From NCBI GenBank assembly GCA_037126765.1, contig JBBCBC010000031.1, forward strand, positions 1,931,638 to 1,995,637: DNA of 64,000 nt, read 5' to 3'. Each line of letters opens with the position of its first letter. Position 1 is the first letter of the stretch. Positions 22,738 to 35,330 of the stretch are shown one piece after another. The notes beneath the pieces are model-generated. The model made no database searches. It was not told the DNA's origin and was given only the letters and a program-made list of their open reading frames with translations. Origin of the DNA: Stenogyne calaminthoides. Lineage: Eukaryota; Streptophyta; Magnoliopsida; Lamiales; Lamiaceae. The position numbers were made by a program, and so were the translations under genes.

Positions 22738-24247
22738 AGCGTATCGAGCCACTATTTTGCTCAATTTTTTAATTGTAATTTAATTAGTGGACATTAAATT
22801 TGAAATTGGATAGTAGAATCATTAGATCTATTTTGCGGGTATCCAATTGTCATGGATTTTAATGTTTTATTTTGCATGCATATAAATTGTGGTTTTTTAA
22901 TTCGATTCGTTCGGATTTGTTTTGCCTCGTGAGAAAATCCACGAGTAGACTAGGATTTGTTTGATTTGATCAATGTAATAGACTAGTCTAGATCTAAGTT
23001 TATTTATTTTTGTAAATAAATTGTAACCGGATCGAACGAAGAGACGAATTAAATTAGCGATTTAAATCTTAACTGTGCGCAGGGCCAAGAAAGGCGCTAC
23101 CGCACGCTTTGGGCGCAGGCGAGGCCGGGCAGTCGGAAGACGAGACGTATGTCACAAGATGGCGGCGATCAGCCAGCTGACAGCGGAAGTCAAGGGCACG
23201 CCAAGACGGGCACGCCAAGGCGAGACGCGGCGGGTTGAGGTCGCTAAGCAGGGGCGAGGCGGCAGCCGCTGCTGCCATGATGCGCCATGATCGCCATTGC
23301 CGCCGGGCCAGATCCGGGCTACCGACGCCGTATTAATTACGAGATCCGCCATGTTCGGCCGACATCAATGAGGCGCAAGCCGGTGACCGGCGGGCGCGAA
23401 TTACGGGCGCTGCTCATCTAGGCAGGGCGGCCGGCGGATCTTGGCGGCATCCCACCGCAAAATTCCCTTGGCGTGGCGGTTCGAGACGAAGTATTTTTTT
23501 CGAGACGAACGAGTGGGAGAAATTCGAGACGTGTTTCTTCAAGATCAAGTCAAGAAAAATCAAACCATGACAATTGGATAATTTGTGCCCAATATGTTTA
23601 TTTTTCTGTTTTGCTTGATTTATTTGTCTTTATCTTATGCTTTATTTAATTTGTTTAAATGTGTTTGCATGAGGGTTGCCAAATTGAAAAATCTCAACTT
23701 CAAAATTACTAAGTATGTTTTAAATAATTAATTGACAATTTTATTCCGGATAATAAAATTGAATTAATTTTGACCTCCATGATTTATTTATTTGTGAATT
23801 CTTTTGGAGAAATTCCCCAACGACGGGCCAAAGATAGGTTTCACATGAATGAATTCCAAACGGATGATTGTGGGTTATTACTAGTGGCGACAATGACCCT
23901 CCCAACGAGGCTCGATCAAAGCGAAATAGTAATCCTGTATTTAATCATGGTTATTACTTAGGTATAAAATTGATATGCATATACTTCTCAAAGTCCCCGC
24001 CAATTTTATATTGGTCAAGTGGGAGCCAACTATTAATCTGGATATTAAAGGTTTGTAAATCGTTCTTGTTTGTAACCTGCTTGAATGTGCTTAAATAATG
24101 AACCACCCAACGTGGCTTATTTAAACTGTTTTGAGATGTTGGCTGATGCATTGTTCATATTTTTTTTGAGATTTTAAATTTGATGCATGTGATCAAACCT
24201 TGTGATATATTTGTGCTTATGCATATTATTGTTTATTTCAGTACATC
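22738..24247 (+). other. Element 1 leader with primer-binding site and GC-rich block
   Basis: AGCGTATCGAGCCAC right after the LTR is a damaged tRNA-Met primer-binding site (expected TGGTATCAGAGCCA). Most of the leader is AT-rich, but about 23070-23470 is strikingly GC-rich with open frames on both strands. Leaders of elements 3 and 0 carry comparable but poorly matching GC-rich blocks at the same place. No protein is supported. Confidence 0.75.
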
Positions 24248-25455
24248 ATGTCGCAACCTTTTAATCCACTGTTATATACACTCAAAGAACACCAATTATC
24301 TGGAGAAAACTATAATGTTTGGAAACGAAATATGATGCATGTCCTACCTGCACAAAAACATTATTGGATTCTTGATGTACCCAAGCCACGTAAGCCTACT
24401 GATGAATCAACTGATGCGGCAAGACATGAGTATAATATTTGGGAGCAGGCCAATGAACCCATGAAACGTGTAATCTTGACTTCACTGTCTAATGATTTGC
24501 AACACGTTCATGAAGGTGTTGAGTCCGCTGCGGAAATTATGCAAAGTCTTGAAGAAATGTTTTCAACAAAAAGACAAAGATGATCGATCGCTTTAAAAAC
24601 GACGACGCGTGGCTAGGCCGAAAAATGGTTGAGGAACACCAGAAGGGAGCATGTTCTCGAGTCAAAACCATTTTCTTCAAACCGCTTATCTCTCGAACTA
24701 AGTATTGTGATGAGGCCCAAATCGAATTTATGTTGCTTACTCTGCCAAGGAGCTTCGATGAATTTTACTGTGGTTTTGTGATGAGTGATCACATGTTTAC
24801 CATGGATGATCTTCAAGAAGCCTTAGAGAAAGTGGAGAAGCATTTAGGAAAGAAAGACGAAACATTGGTGACCAAAAGCCTTTTCTCGAGAGCTAGGCCA
24901 GTGGAAGACAAGTCTCAAGAAAAGGAAAGTGGTCAGAACCAAAGCAAGCTCATCATTAAGAAAAGTGAGAAAAAGACGGTTAGCTGGTTGGGTGTCAAGA
25001 AAGAGCCAAAAGGAATATGTTTCAACTGCGGGGAGAAAGGACATTGGAGGTCAGCCTGTTCCAATCCCAAAAGGAAAGGAAAGAAAGGTAATCCTCACTC
25101 ACTAGTTGTTGAAACTTGTTTAGCGGCGTATGCCTCCCATTTATGGGTGGTGGATACGGGATCCACTGATCATGTTTGTTTCACGTTACAGGGGTTCAAA
25201 AGGACCCGACAACTAAGTGGAAGTGAGATCCTCATCACACTGGGCGATGCTACGAGAGTGGCAGCTGAAGCAGTGGGAGAAGTGCACCTGTCTTTTGAAG
25301 ACAGTGCTTTAATTTTGAGACATTCTTTACGTTCCGGATTTTTAGAAAGAATTCATTTTCAGTTTCTAAACTTTTATGATGGATATTTTGGTTACTTTTT
25401 TAATAAAAGTTGTTACCATTTTTTGATAAATCTATCTGTCATGGAACGTTGTTGA
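24248..25455 (+). pseudogene. Element 1 gag and protease
   Basis: Gag starts MSQPFNPLLYTLKEHQLSG (24248) and is broken by a frameshift at about 24580. The second frame (24580-25455) carries the rest of gag, the zinc knuckle CFNCGEKGHWRSAC (CX2CX4HX4C, 25018-25059) and the aspartic protease active site DTGSTDHVC (from 25153). The protease C-terminal end decays after ILITLGDATRVAAEAVGEV. These proteins would form the virus-like particle and process the polyprotein. Similar genes occur in elements 0, 2 and 3. Confidence 0.9.
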
Positions 25456-25459
25456 ATGA

Positions 25460-26660
25460 TCTCTATACAAATTGATTGTGCACACCACTCACGAAAGGTA
25501 TCCTATAACACATCAACTGTTTCCGACAAAAGAAAACGTTCATCAGACGTGAACGAGACACTTCTTTGACATCTAAGATTAGGGTCATATAAATCCAAAG
25601 AGGATCCAAAGGTTGGTGAGAGACGGTTCACTAGGGTTTTCTCCAAGTTGAACCGATTCCAATCTGCGAATCATGTTTGGAGAGTAATATGACTGAGAGG
25701 GCATTTGGAGCCAAGGGGAATAGGGCCAAAGAAGTGTTAGAGATCATTTACACAGATGTGCGTAGTTCAATGTCAACCAAAGCAAGAGGAGGTTATGAGT
25801 ATTTTGTCACTTTTATTGATGATTACTCAAGGTACGGTTACATTTTCCTTATGAAGCATAAATCTGAGACCTTTGAGAAATTCAAAGAATTTAAGGCTCA
25901 AGCAGAGAATCATATGGAAAAACGTATCAAGTCTCTACGATCCGATCATGGGGGCGAATACCTCGGTGATGAGTTTTTGAACTACTTATCGATGAAGGAT
26001 TGTATCCCACTTCTCGGCACTTAACCCCTCAACAAAAATCAGGTTGCGAAGCGAAGAAAACAGAACTCTTTTGGAAATGGTTAGATCAATGATGAGTTAT
26101 GCGGATCTTCCCAAGTCGCTTCGGGGTCATGCCTTGGAAAAACAATGACTTACATTCGAACTTGGTGCCATCCAAATCGGTTCCCAAAAACTCCCAAAGA
26201 ATTGTGGAGCGAAAAGCCTAGCATGAGACACATGAGGATTTGGGGGTATCCGCCCACGTCTCTTTGGACAAGGAAGCCGATAAATTGGATCCTCGATCGA
26301 AATTAAAAAATTTTTTTGTAGGATACCCCGAGGGAACAAAAGGGTGAATGTTCTATAGTTCAAGATCAAAAGGTGGACATCCGCATCCACTTTAGATTTT
26401 GGAAGAAAACTATAGAACCAAGAAAACCCGTAGTGAGATTACTTTAAATGAGCTTAGAGGGCAAACCTCGGTCTTAACTATACTAGATGATATACCAAAC
26501 GATACGTTTTTCTGGCCGGTGCCTCGTCAGTAGTGGGAGGGTTGTTAGACGACCAGAGATTCATGAGAATAGGAGAGTCCTCGGACTTGATTCCTGGACA
26601 AGACGAATCGGACCCATGGACATATGACGAGGCACTCCAAGATAAGGATCAGATTCTTGG
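25460..26660 (+). pseudogene. Element 1 pre-integrase and integrase
   Basis: The pre-integrase remnant at about 25500-25680 is followed by an open stretch (25677-26024) with the integrase core: an HTDV-like start, YFVTFIDDYSRYGYIFLMKH, and SLRSDHGGEYLGDEF, which carries one catalytic Asp. Beyond 26024 the frame shifts repeatedly: NRTLLEMVRSMM-, GYPEGTKG- and EITLNELRG-like pieces are spread over frames to 26640. Nonfunctional as written. Confidence 0.85.
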
Positions 26661-26699
26661 CAAACAAAGAATGAAAAGCGAAAATGGGTTCTATGTTTC

Positions 26700-27400
26700 A
26701 TAATACAATTAATGGGAGCTAATCCGAACCACTTAATGGGGTCAAACCCATTGGATGCAAGTGGGTATATAAGAGGAAAAGAGGACCAGGATGGGAAGGT
26801 TGAAACCTTCAAAGCAAGACTAGTGGCGAAAGGTTATACTCGTAAAGAAGGGATCGATTATGAGGAAACTTTTTTTTTCGCCAAAGAGCTATGCTTAAGT
26901 CCATCCGTATTCTCTTATCGATTCTTTGCGATTTTGACTTTGAAATCTGGCAAATGGATGTCAAGAACAGCTTTTCTTAACGGAAGTCTTGACGAAGAGA
27001 TCTATATGCAACAACCCCAAGGTTTCATTGAAAGAGGCCAAGAACATCTTGTTTGTAGGCTCAAGAAGTCCATTTACGGACTCAAACAGGCATCCAGAGT
27101 TTGGAACCAATGTTTTGATCATGTTATAAAGTCTTATGGGTTTGATCAAAATGAGTTTGAAAGTTGTGCGTATAAAAAAGCGTGTCGGAACGCATTGGTA
27201 TTCTTAGTACTATCGTGAGATTTACATTCCGATCATCGGGAACGATGTGAAGGTGTTATCGACGTAAGGGCATGGCTTTCAAAATGCAGTTTGATATGAA
27301 GGACTTACGGGAAGCCGGCACGTCCCCTTGGGATCAAGATCACTTTCGAGATCGCAAGAAAAGGATGTTAGGCTTTATCGCAAGCTTCATACATGTACAC
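26700..27400 (+). pseudogene. Element 1 reverse transcriptase
   Basis: Encodes KVETFKARLVAKGYTRKEGIDYEETF, then (after a disturbed site at about 26880) AFLNGSLDEEIYMQQPQGFIE and LKKSIYGLKQASRVWNQCFD, standard copia RT motifs. The catalytic YVDD region (about 27200-27240) is destroyed by small indels. Compare HVDD at the same place in element 3 and YIDD in element 0. Confidence 0.88.
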
Positions 27401-27419
27401 TTGTCTTGAAACGTTTTTA

Positions 27420-28190
27420 GTATGCAAGATTCCAAGAAAAGATTCGTACCTTTCAGGCATGGAATCCATCTATCCAAGAAAATGTCCCCTAAGACGAAAG
27501 AGGAGATAGATGACATGAAAGACATTCCTTATGCTTCGGCTGTCGGAAGTCTTATGTATGCAATCTTTGTGTCTGAGATCGGATATCTGCTTTTTGCGAG
27601 TAGCATGGTGGCAAGATATCAAAGTGACCCCCGAAAAAGAGCATTGAATGGCGATTAAAAACATTCAAGTATCCGAAAAGAACTCGGGATAGAATGTTGG
27701 TTTATCGATCGAAGTCAATCCCCATTGATTACTACGGACTCGGTTTCAATCGACATAGACTCGGAAAATCTACCTCCATTAGTGTGTTTTGCATGGGGGG
27801 AGGAGCCGTGACATGGAGAAGCGTCAAGCAGAAATGCATCGCAGATTCTACCATGGAAGCCGAATATGTAGTAAGCGAGGGCAAAAAAAAGCGGTTTGGC
27901 TCAAGCACTTCCTTATGGACTTAGATGTGGTTCGAATTTACCTGCGGAATCATTTTTTTATTGTGACAATGCTTGGAGGCGATTTGCAAATTCAAGGAAC
28001 CAAGAGCCCACAAAGCCGGAAACACATTGAAAGGAAATACCATCTTATACGAGTCATCGTTAAGAGAGGAGATATAGATGTGGCAAAGAGAGCGTCGAGA
28101 ACAACCCAAAGAGATCCATTCACAAAGAGTATGCCTCTCAATACATTCGAGAGACATGTGGAAGGAATGGGTGTCAACACCGCTAGCTAA
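27420..28190 (+). pseudogene. Element 1 RNase H
   Basis: Pieces in different frames: RHGIHLSKKMSPKTKEE, YASAVGSLMYAI, VARYQSDP, then (27789 on) a frame with KQAEMHRRF matching the KQKCIADSTMEAEYV motif of sister copies, and the RNase H tail ending EGMGVNTAS (28190). The acidic ADSTMEAEYV motif is intact in one frame at about 27838-27870. Nonfunctional as written. Confidence 0.85.
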
Positions 28191-28299
28191 CTGCTTTGAG
28201 TATAAGTGGGAGAAATTATTAGGTTCGTGTAGGTGACATTAGATGTCACGGACTACTCGAGACATGTTGTAGTATACTTAAAAAGCAGACTTTTGAGTA

Positions 28300-28311
28300 T
28301 AAGTGGGAGAT
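28300..28311 (+). other. Polypurine tract of element 1
   Basis: TAAGTGGGAGAT directly precedes the 3' LTR (TGTTGGG at 28312). The same tract occurs at 45743-45755 in element 3 and in reverse at 33715-33727 and 20656-20668, and would prime plus-strand DNA synthesis. Confidence 0.85.
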
Positions 28312-30163
28312 TGTTGGGATTATAATTGAAAAGTATGCTTTTTACTTTGTATAATCGAAAACCTAATTTTCGGACTTATTTATTTGAAATAAATTATTTA
28401 TCAATGATGCTTTAAATATGATTGAATGTTATATATATTTATCTTTGCATAATTGTTCAATAATTAAATGACGTGTTACATCAGTAGTTAATTTAGTGAT
28501 ACCGGATCACAAAAGATTAAATTAACAAATCCCTTGTAACTAAAAAGTACGCCATTCACGACCTAGATGGAAATGAACAACCATCGTGAAAGGTTGAGGT
28601 GTAAGGCTCGATTGGTTTGTCTTGACCAAGAGATTACACTAGTGCATGACCGATCTACTTGAATAGGACCTCTGGGAGGATAAGTTCTTGAGGCCCAACA
28701 AGGAAGAATTAGACCTCGGTGGTTCGTTGTTTCTTAACCTTCGCCCCTTAAATAGGATCAAGTGGGATTGGTAACTATTGCTTTGACTTATCATGGGTAG
28801 CGAATCGAGAGAGATTCAATACTTTTTATCTTGGGCAATATTATTGGTCACATGTGATTGCTAAGATTTAATCTGAAGAATCGTGTGCAAGTACGCTTGC
28901 TTGATTTGCCCCTTAGGAGGTTCATAAGTTTTATCATACCAAATCTTGCAAGTGGAATTAGTTTCCTGGTATGGATAATAATGTTGAACCGCTCCTCGAC
29001 CAAGGACATAAGATATTAATTAACGGAAAGCTATTTCAAAGGGCTTGAATTAATTAATGGGCTAGATAATCTTAAACACGGGAAATAATGACCGGAGCCA
29101 TATTAACGTAATATGGGTTAAGATGGATAGTGCAATATTAATTATGTAGTGGGATTAATTAATATTTATGGGCTTGAATTATATTGTGGCTCAATATTAG
29201 ATATTCAAGATCCATTAGAAGGTCCAATCTTAATTCTCCTAAAGGCCCCCTGAGTAGCCCAACATATAGTCCAATAACTGAAAAAGGTGATTAAAATAAA
29301 ATAAATATTGTTGCTTAATATTTCCTCTAATTTTCGAAATATATGGATAAAAGAGGGAGAAAGATTTTCTTTGAATTTTGTTATGGAATGAAGATATGTA
29401 TTCTTGGAATACAAGATTATCTCATTAAATTCAAGAAATCTCCCACTTGGTTATCTATGTAGAAGACTTCGAAATTTTGAAAATATAGTGGGCAAGAAAG
29501 ATTTTCTTGATTTTCTTGAAAAGATATTATGGAAGATATGTATTTCTTGAAATACAAGAATATCTCATAAATTCAAGAAGATCCAAATCTTGGATTCTTG
29601 TACACAAATTTTCGAAAATAATTCATAATAGAGGAGGTGGGATTTTTGTGGAATATTTTAATTATGGGAAAAAGAATATAGAAGATATATTCAAGATTTC
29701 TTGGTAACCAAGAAAAGTCTTTTCCCACATTGAAATATCACTAAATTTTCGACCACCCTCCCTCTTATAAATAGGGGATGATTAGTTCATTCCCAAGTAC
29801 AATTCCATGTGCTGAAAATATTAGCAAATCCACATAAGTGGTGCAACAAAGTTTATTTTTTCCTTTTGTTAATTGTTTGCGAGTATCCTTCCACCGGATT
29901 GTCGAGCAAGGGCTAAGGGAATACTTGGGAAGTCCTTTTGGTTAGTCCGTCCGGCCGAAGTCAACGCCCGTCCGAGAGGTACGTTCACGTAAACCCGTAG
30001 ATTCCGCATGCGTAGGTTTTACGTGGCTTTTTATATGCATGATATGTTGTTGCAATTATTATTTGAATTAATATAGGATTAATTCATGCTAGTAATAATT
30101 AATGAATTAAATTTGTATTTAAATATTCACCCCGAATAGATCTGTACAACTCATTCCCCAACA
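28312..30163 (+). repeat. 3' LTR of element 1
   Basis: TGTTGGGATTATAAT to CATTCCCCAACA, 1852 bp, with TATAAATA at 29766-29773. Very similar to 20896-22737; many of the differences fall at CAG/CTG sites (for example CATCACGTAAG against GATCACAAAAG). Confidence 0.93.
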
Positions 30164-30168
30164 TCTAT

Positions 30169-31868
30169 ATCTCATCTCTTAACGATTTCTCGTATAAGAT
30201 GGTATTTTTTTTCCATGTATTTGCTGGCCTTGTGGGCTCTCGGTTCCCTTGAATTTACAACTTCTCCGGCGTTATCACAAAGTACCGCGATAGTGCTGGG
30301 CAAATTCGGAACAACGTCCAAGTCCACTAGGAAGTTCTTGAGCCACACCGCTTCTTTCACTGCTTTACAAGTAGCTACTTATTCGGCTTCCATGGTAGAA
30401 TCGGCAATGCATTTCTGCTTAACGCTTCTCCATGTTACGGCTCTTCCTCCCAGACAAAACACACTACCTGAGGTAGATTTTCTGGAATCTATGTCCGATT
30501 GGAAATTCGAGTTCGTGTATCCCACCAGAAATAAACTGTCTGACTGATAAACCAACATTCTATCCCGAGTTCTTTTTAGATACTCTTAGAATATTTTCAA
30601 CAACAATTCAGTGTTGATTTCCTGGGTTACTTTGATATCTTGCTACCATGCCTAGGGCGTGGCAGATGTCCGGGCTCGTGTACAACATTGCATACATGAG
30701 GTTTCCTTCTGCTGATGCATGAGGAATACCTCTCATGTCATCTATCTCCTTTTATGTCTTAGGGTACATGTTTTTGGATAAATAGATTCCATGTCTAAAA
30801 AGTGAAAAAAATTTCTTGGAATATTGCATGTTGAAATGCTTCAAAACTGTATCTATGTATAAAGCTTGCGATAAGCCCATCATCATTTTCTTGCGACCTC
30901 GAGTGATCTTGATCCCTAGGAAGTCCCCAGCTTCGACCAAGTCCTTCATATCAAAATATTTTGACAGTCATACCCTTACGTCTAACAAAACCTTTACATC
31001 ATTTCCGATGAGCAGAGTATCGTCTATGTATAGTACTAGGAATACCAAGGCAGTTCCGTCACACTTCTTATACACACAACTCTCGAAATCGTTTTGATCA
31101 AACACTTAAGATTTAAATGCCTGATCAAAACATTGGTTCAAGGCGCGAGATGTTTGCTTCAATCCATAAATAGACTTCCTCAGTTTGCAAACAAGATATT
31201 GTTGTCTTTCCGCAATAAAGTCTTTGGGCTGTTTCATGTAGATTTTTTCTTCAAGACTTCCGTTTAGGAAAGCTGTCTTGACATCCATTTGTCAGATCTC
31301 AAAATCTAGATGTGCAGCTATTGCCAAGATAATGCGGATGGACTTAAGCATGGCTACAGGCGAAAAAGTTTCTTCATAGTCGATACTCTCTTTCTGAGTG
31401 TATCCCTTTTGCCATTAGTCCCGCTTCAAAGGTTTCCACCTTCTCGTCCTTTCCTCTTTTCTCTTGTGGACCCACTTGCATCCAATGAGTTTTGTCTCAC
31501 TGGGTGGTTCAACTAGCTCCCACACTCAATTATGGTCTCTTGAGCCCATCTCGACTTTCATCGCAGTTTGTCAGGATTCTGAGTCCTTATCTTGGACCGC
31601 CTCCTTGTAGGACCAGGGGTCTGATTCACTATTCCCGTGAATCTCTCAGGTTCTTGGAAAACCCTCTCACTACGAGGAGGTTCCGGTTGTGTCAGTGTGA
31701 CGCTTGGTATATCAACTTGTACATTTGGTATAGGAGTCTGCCCTCTTAATTCATCTAAGGTAATCTCACTTTTGGGCTTTCTTTTGTTCATTTAGTCTTT
31801 TCCCAAGAATTCAAGGTGCGTACTGATTACCACCTTTTGATCTTCGGGACTATAGAACATGCACCCCT
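30169..31868 (-). pseudogene. Element 0 RNase H, reverse transcriptase and integrase C-terminus
   Basis: Reading leftward from 31868: CMFYSP/KVVIST integrase tail; a stretch at 31791-31558 with KPKSEITLDELRGQTPIPN; RT from about 31540 with MDVKTAFLNGSLEEKIYMKQ and LRKSIYGLKQTSRALNQCFD (31288-31106), the YIDD catalytic motif near 31030 and GDFLGIKITRGRKK (about 30930); then RNase H with an ADSTMEAEY-like segment (about 30400) and VVPNLPSTIAVLCDNAGEVVN (about 30300). Several frame breaks. Flanked by element 1 on the left and element 2 on the right. Confidence 0.88.
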
Positions 31869-31873
31869 TCATT

Positions 31874-33714
31874 TGTTGGGGAATAATTTGCACAGATCTA
31901 TTAGGGGTGAATATTTAAATACAAATTTAATTCTTATAATTATTACTAGCATGAATTAATCCTATATTAATTCAAATAATAATCCAACAACAAATCATGC
32001 ATATAATTAAATCACTTAAATCCTACGCATGCGGAATTCTACGAGTTTACGTGAATGTACCTCTTGGGACGGCAATGGCTTTGTTTATTAGACACACCAA
32101 AAGAACTTCCCAAGTATTCCCTTAATCCTTGCTTTCATTATCCCAGGTGGTAGGACATTTGCGAACAATTAACAAAAGGAAAATAAATTATGTTGCACCA
32201 CCTTTGTGGATTTGCTAATTTTTCCAGCACATGGAATTGTACTTGGGAATGAAAGAGCCATCCCCTATTTATAGAGTGGAGGTGGTCGATTTTTTAGGGC
32301 AAAAACAATGTGGGAAAATCTTTTCTTGTTCTCCAAGAAATCTTGAATATATCTCCTATATTCTTTTCCCATAATTATAATATTCCACAAAATCCCACCT
32401 ACTCTTTGTTATGGATTAATTTCGAAAATTATAGGGCAAGAATCCAAGATTTGGATCTTCTTGAATTTATGAGATATTCTTGTATTTCAAGAAATACATA
32501 TCTCCCATAATATATTTTCAAGAAAATCAAGAAAATCTTTCTTTCCCTTAATTATCAAAATTTTCGAAAATTTCCCTATGAATAACCAAGTGGGAGATTT
32601 CTTGAATTTAATGAGATGATCTTGTATTCCAAGAATTCATATCTTCATTCCATAACAAAATTCAAAGAAAATCTTTCTCCCCTTTATATCCATAAATTTT
32701 GAAAAATATGGAAAAAATAAGGCAACAATATTTCTTTTATTTTAAACACCCTTTTCAGTTATTGGACTTTATGTTGGGCTACTTAGGGGGCCTTTAGGAG
32801 AATTAAGATTGGACCTTTCAATGGATCTTGAATTATCAATATTGAGCCACAATATCATTCAAGCCCATAAATAATAATTAATCCCACTACATAATTAATA
32901 TTGCACTATCCATCTTAACCCATATTACAGTCAATATGGCTCCCGGTTATTATTTCCCGTGTTTAAGATTATCTAGCCCATTAATTAATTCAAGCCACTG
33001 AAATAGCTTTCCGTTAATTAATATCTTTTGTCCTCGGTTAAGGAACGGTTCAACATTATTACTCATACAAGAAACTAGTTCCACTTGCAAGATTTGGTAT
33101 GATAAAACTTATGAACCCCCCAAGGGGGCAAATCGAACAAGTGTACTTGCACACGATTCTCCGTATTAAATCTTAGCAATCACATGTGACCAATAATATT
33201 GCCCAAGATAAAAAGTATTGAATCTCGTTGATTCTCTACCCGTGATAAGTCAAAGCAATAGTTACCAACCACACGTGATCCTATTTAAGGAACGAAGATT
33301 AAGAAATAACGAACCACTGAGGTCTAATTCTTCCTTGTTCGATTCAAGAATTTGTCCTCCTCAGAGGTCCTATTCAATTACATCGACCATGCACAAGTGT
33401 AATCTCTTGGTCAAGACAAGCCAATCTGAGCCTTACACTTCAACATTTCACGATGGATTGTTCATTTCTATCTAGGTCGTGAATGGTGTACTTTTAGTTA
33501 CAAGGGATTGTTAATTTAATCTTCTATGATCTGGTATCACTAAATTAACTACAATGTAACACATACTATTTATTGAACAATTATGCAGTAAATATATGTA
33601 ACATTCAATGATATTTAAAGCATTAGTGATAAACAATTTATTTCAAAGAATAAGTCCAAAATTAGGTTTTGATTATACAAAGTAAAAGCATACTTTTCAA
33701 AGATAATCCCAACA
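31874..33714 (-). repeat. 3' LTR of element 2
   Basis: Reads TGTTGGGGAATAATTTG to ATAATCCCAACA on the plus strand (the LTR in reverse), 1841 bp, then ATCTCCCACTTAT, the reversed polypurine tract. TATTTATAG at about 32268-32276 is the reversed TATA box. Confidence 0.92.
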
Positions 33715-35330
33715 ATCTCCCACTTATACTCAAAGTCTGCTTTTAAATATACTACAACATGTCTCGTGTAGTTCCTAATACGTGACATCTAATGTCACCT
33801 ACACGAACCTAATAATTTCTCCCACTTATACTCAAAGCAGATTGACAACGGTCTTGACACCCATTCCTTCCACATGTCTCTCGAATGTATTCGCAGAGGC
33901 GCCCTTTGTGAATGGATCTCGCTGGGTTGTCTTCGAGACGCTATCTTTGCCACATCTATATCTCCTCTCTAACGATATCTCGTATAAGATGGTATTTCCT
34001 TTCAATGTGTTTGCCGGGCCTTGTGAGCTCTTGGTTCCTTGAATTTGCAAATCGCTTCCCAAAGCATTGTCACAATAAAAACAAAGATTTTGCTAGGTAA
34101 ATTTAACTACATTCAAGTCCACTAGAGGTTCTTGAGCCATACCGCTTTTTTCTCTCGCCGCAAGCTCCTACATATTCGGCTTCCATGGTAGAATCTGCGG
34201 ACGATTGCTTGACACTTCTCCATGTCACGGCTCCTTCCCCATGCAAAACACACTACCGGGAGGTAGATTTTCCGAGTCTATGTCCGATTGGAAATCCGAG
34301 TCCGTAGAAATATGGGGATTAGACTATCTCGATCGATAAATTAACATTCTATCCCGAGTTCTTTTCGGATACTTGTAATGTTTTTAACTACCGTCAATGT
34401 TCTTTTTCCCCGTGTTACTTTGATATCTTGCCACCATGCCAACGGCAAAGCGGATATCGGTCTCAATTACAAAAGATTGTATACATAAGGCTTTTCGACA
34501 AAAGCATAAGGAATACCTCTCATGTCATCTATCTCCTTTTTTTTCATCTTAGGGCACATTTTCTTGGATAGATGGATTCCATGTCCGAAAGGTACGAAAC
34601 CTTTCTTGGAATCTGCATCTTTCGCGTTTCAAGACAAATGTCTATGTAAAGAAGCTTACGACAAACCTATCATCCTTTTCTTGCGATCTCGAAAGTGATC
34701 TTGATCCCAAGGATGTGTGCGGCTTCCCCTAAGTCCTTCATATCAAACCTGTTTTTGAAAGCCATGCCCTTACGCCCGATAACACCTTTACATCGTTCCC
34801 GATGATCAAAATGTCATCTACGATAAGATTAAGAATACCAATGCGCTTACGAACGCTTTTTGTACACACAACTTTCGAACTCGTTTTGATCAAACCCATA
34901 AGACTTTATAACATGATCAAAACATTGGTTCCAAGCTCGGATGCTGTTTGAGTCCGTATATGGACTTCATGAGCTTACTTAACTAGGTGTTCTTGGCCTT
35001 TTTAAATGAAGCCTTGGGGTTGTTGCATATAGATCTCTTCATCAAGACTTCCGTTAAGGAAAGCCGTCTTGACATCCATTTGCCAGATTTCAAAGTCGAG
35101 ATCTTAACAATCGATAAGAGAATATGGATGGACTTGAGCATGGCTTTTGGCGAAAAAAGTTTCTCATAATGTCGATCCCTTCTTTTCCGAGTATAACCTT
35201 TTCGCCACGAGTCTTGCTTTGAAGGTTTCCACCTTTCCGTCCGGTCCTCTTTTTTCTCTTATACACCCACTTGCAACCAATGGGTTTGACCCCCATTAAG
35301 TGGTTCGACTAGCTCCCACACTGTTATGAT
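33715..35330 (-). pseudogene. Element 2 reverse transcriptase and RNase H
   Basis: Read leftward: GVKPIGCKWVYKRKKRTG (about 35296) starts the RT; AFLNGSLDEEIYMQQPQ at about 35070-35020; a VDDILIIG catalytic segment near 34820; GRSFRTF/HGIHLSKK near 34590; ADSTMEAEYV near 34190; and the RNase H end (34062-33832) with QIQGTKSSQG and HVEGMGVKTVV. Frame breaks are frequent, several at sites that read CTG or CAG in sister copies. Confidence 0.87.

Larger units (their letters stand above)
20891..30168 (+). mobile_element. Element 1: Ty1/copia retrotransposon, complete with both LTRs
   Basis: LTRs at 20896-22737 and 28312-30163, internal region 22738-28311, flanked by TCTAT (20891-20895 and 30164-30168). 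It sits in the RNase H gene of element 0: removing it and one TCTAT joins CTTTGCCACTTCTAT to ATCTC, matching the intact stretch of element 2 near 33950. The LTR pair is very alike by eye, so insertion is fairly recent. Coding capacity is broken by several frameshifts, some possibly sequence errors. Confidence 0.93.

Noticed and set aside
29507..29707. Short frame (MIFLKRYYGRYVFLEIQEYL...) repeated in several copia LTRs (22089, 39620, 46929)
   Set aside because: It recurs only because the LTR itself is repeated; it ends variably, has no known domain and lies upstream of the LTR promoter.
19006..31868. A single large retroelement with inverted coding halves
   Set aside because: The two 5-bp duplications (TAATT and TCTAT) and clean host junctions show separate nested insertions rather than an inversion.
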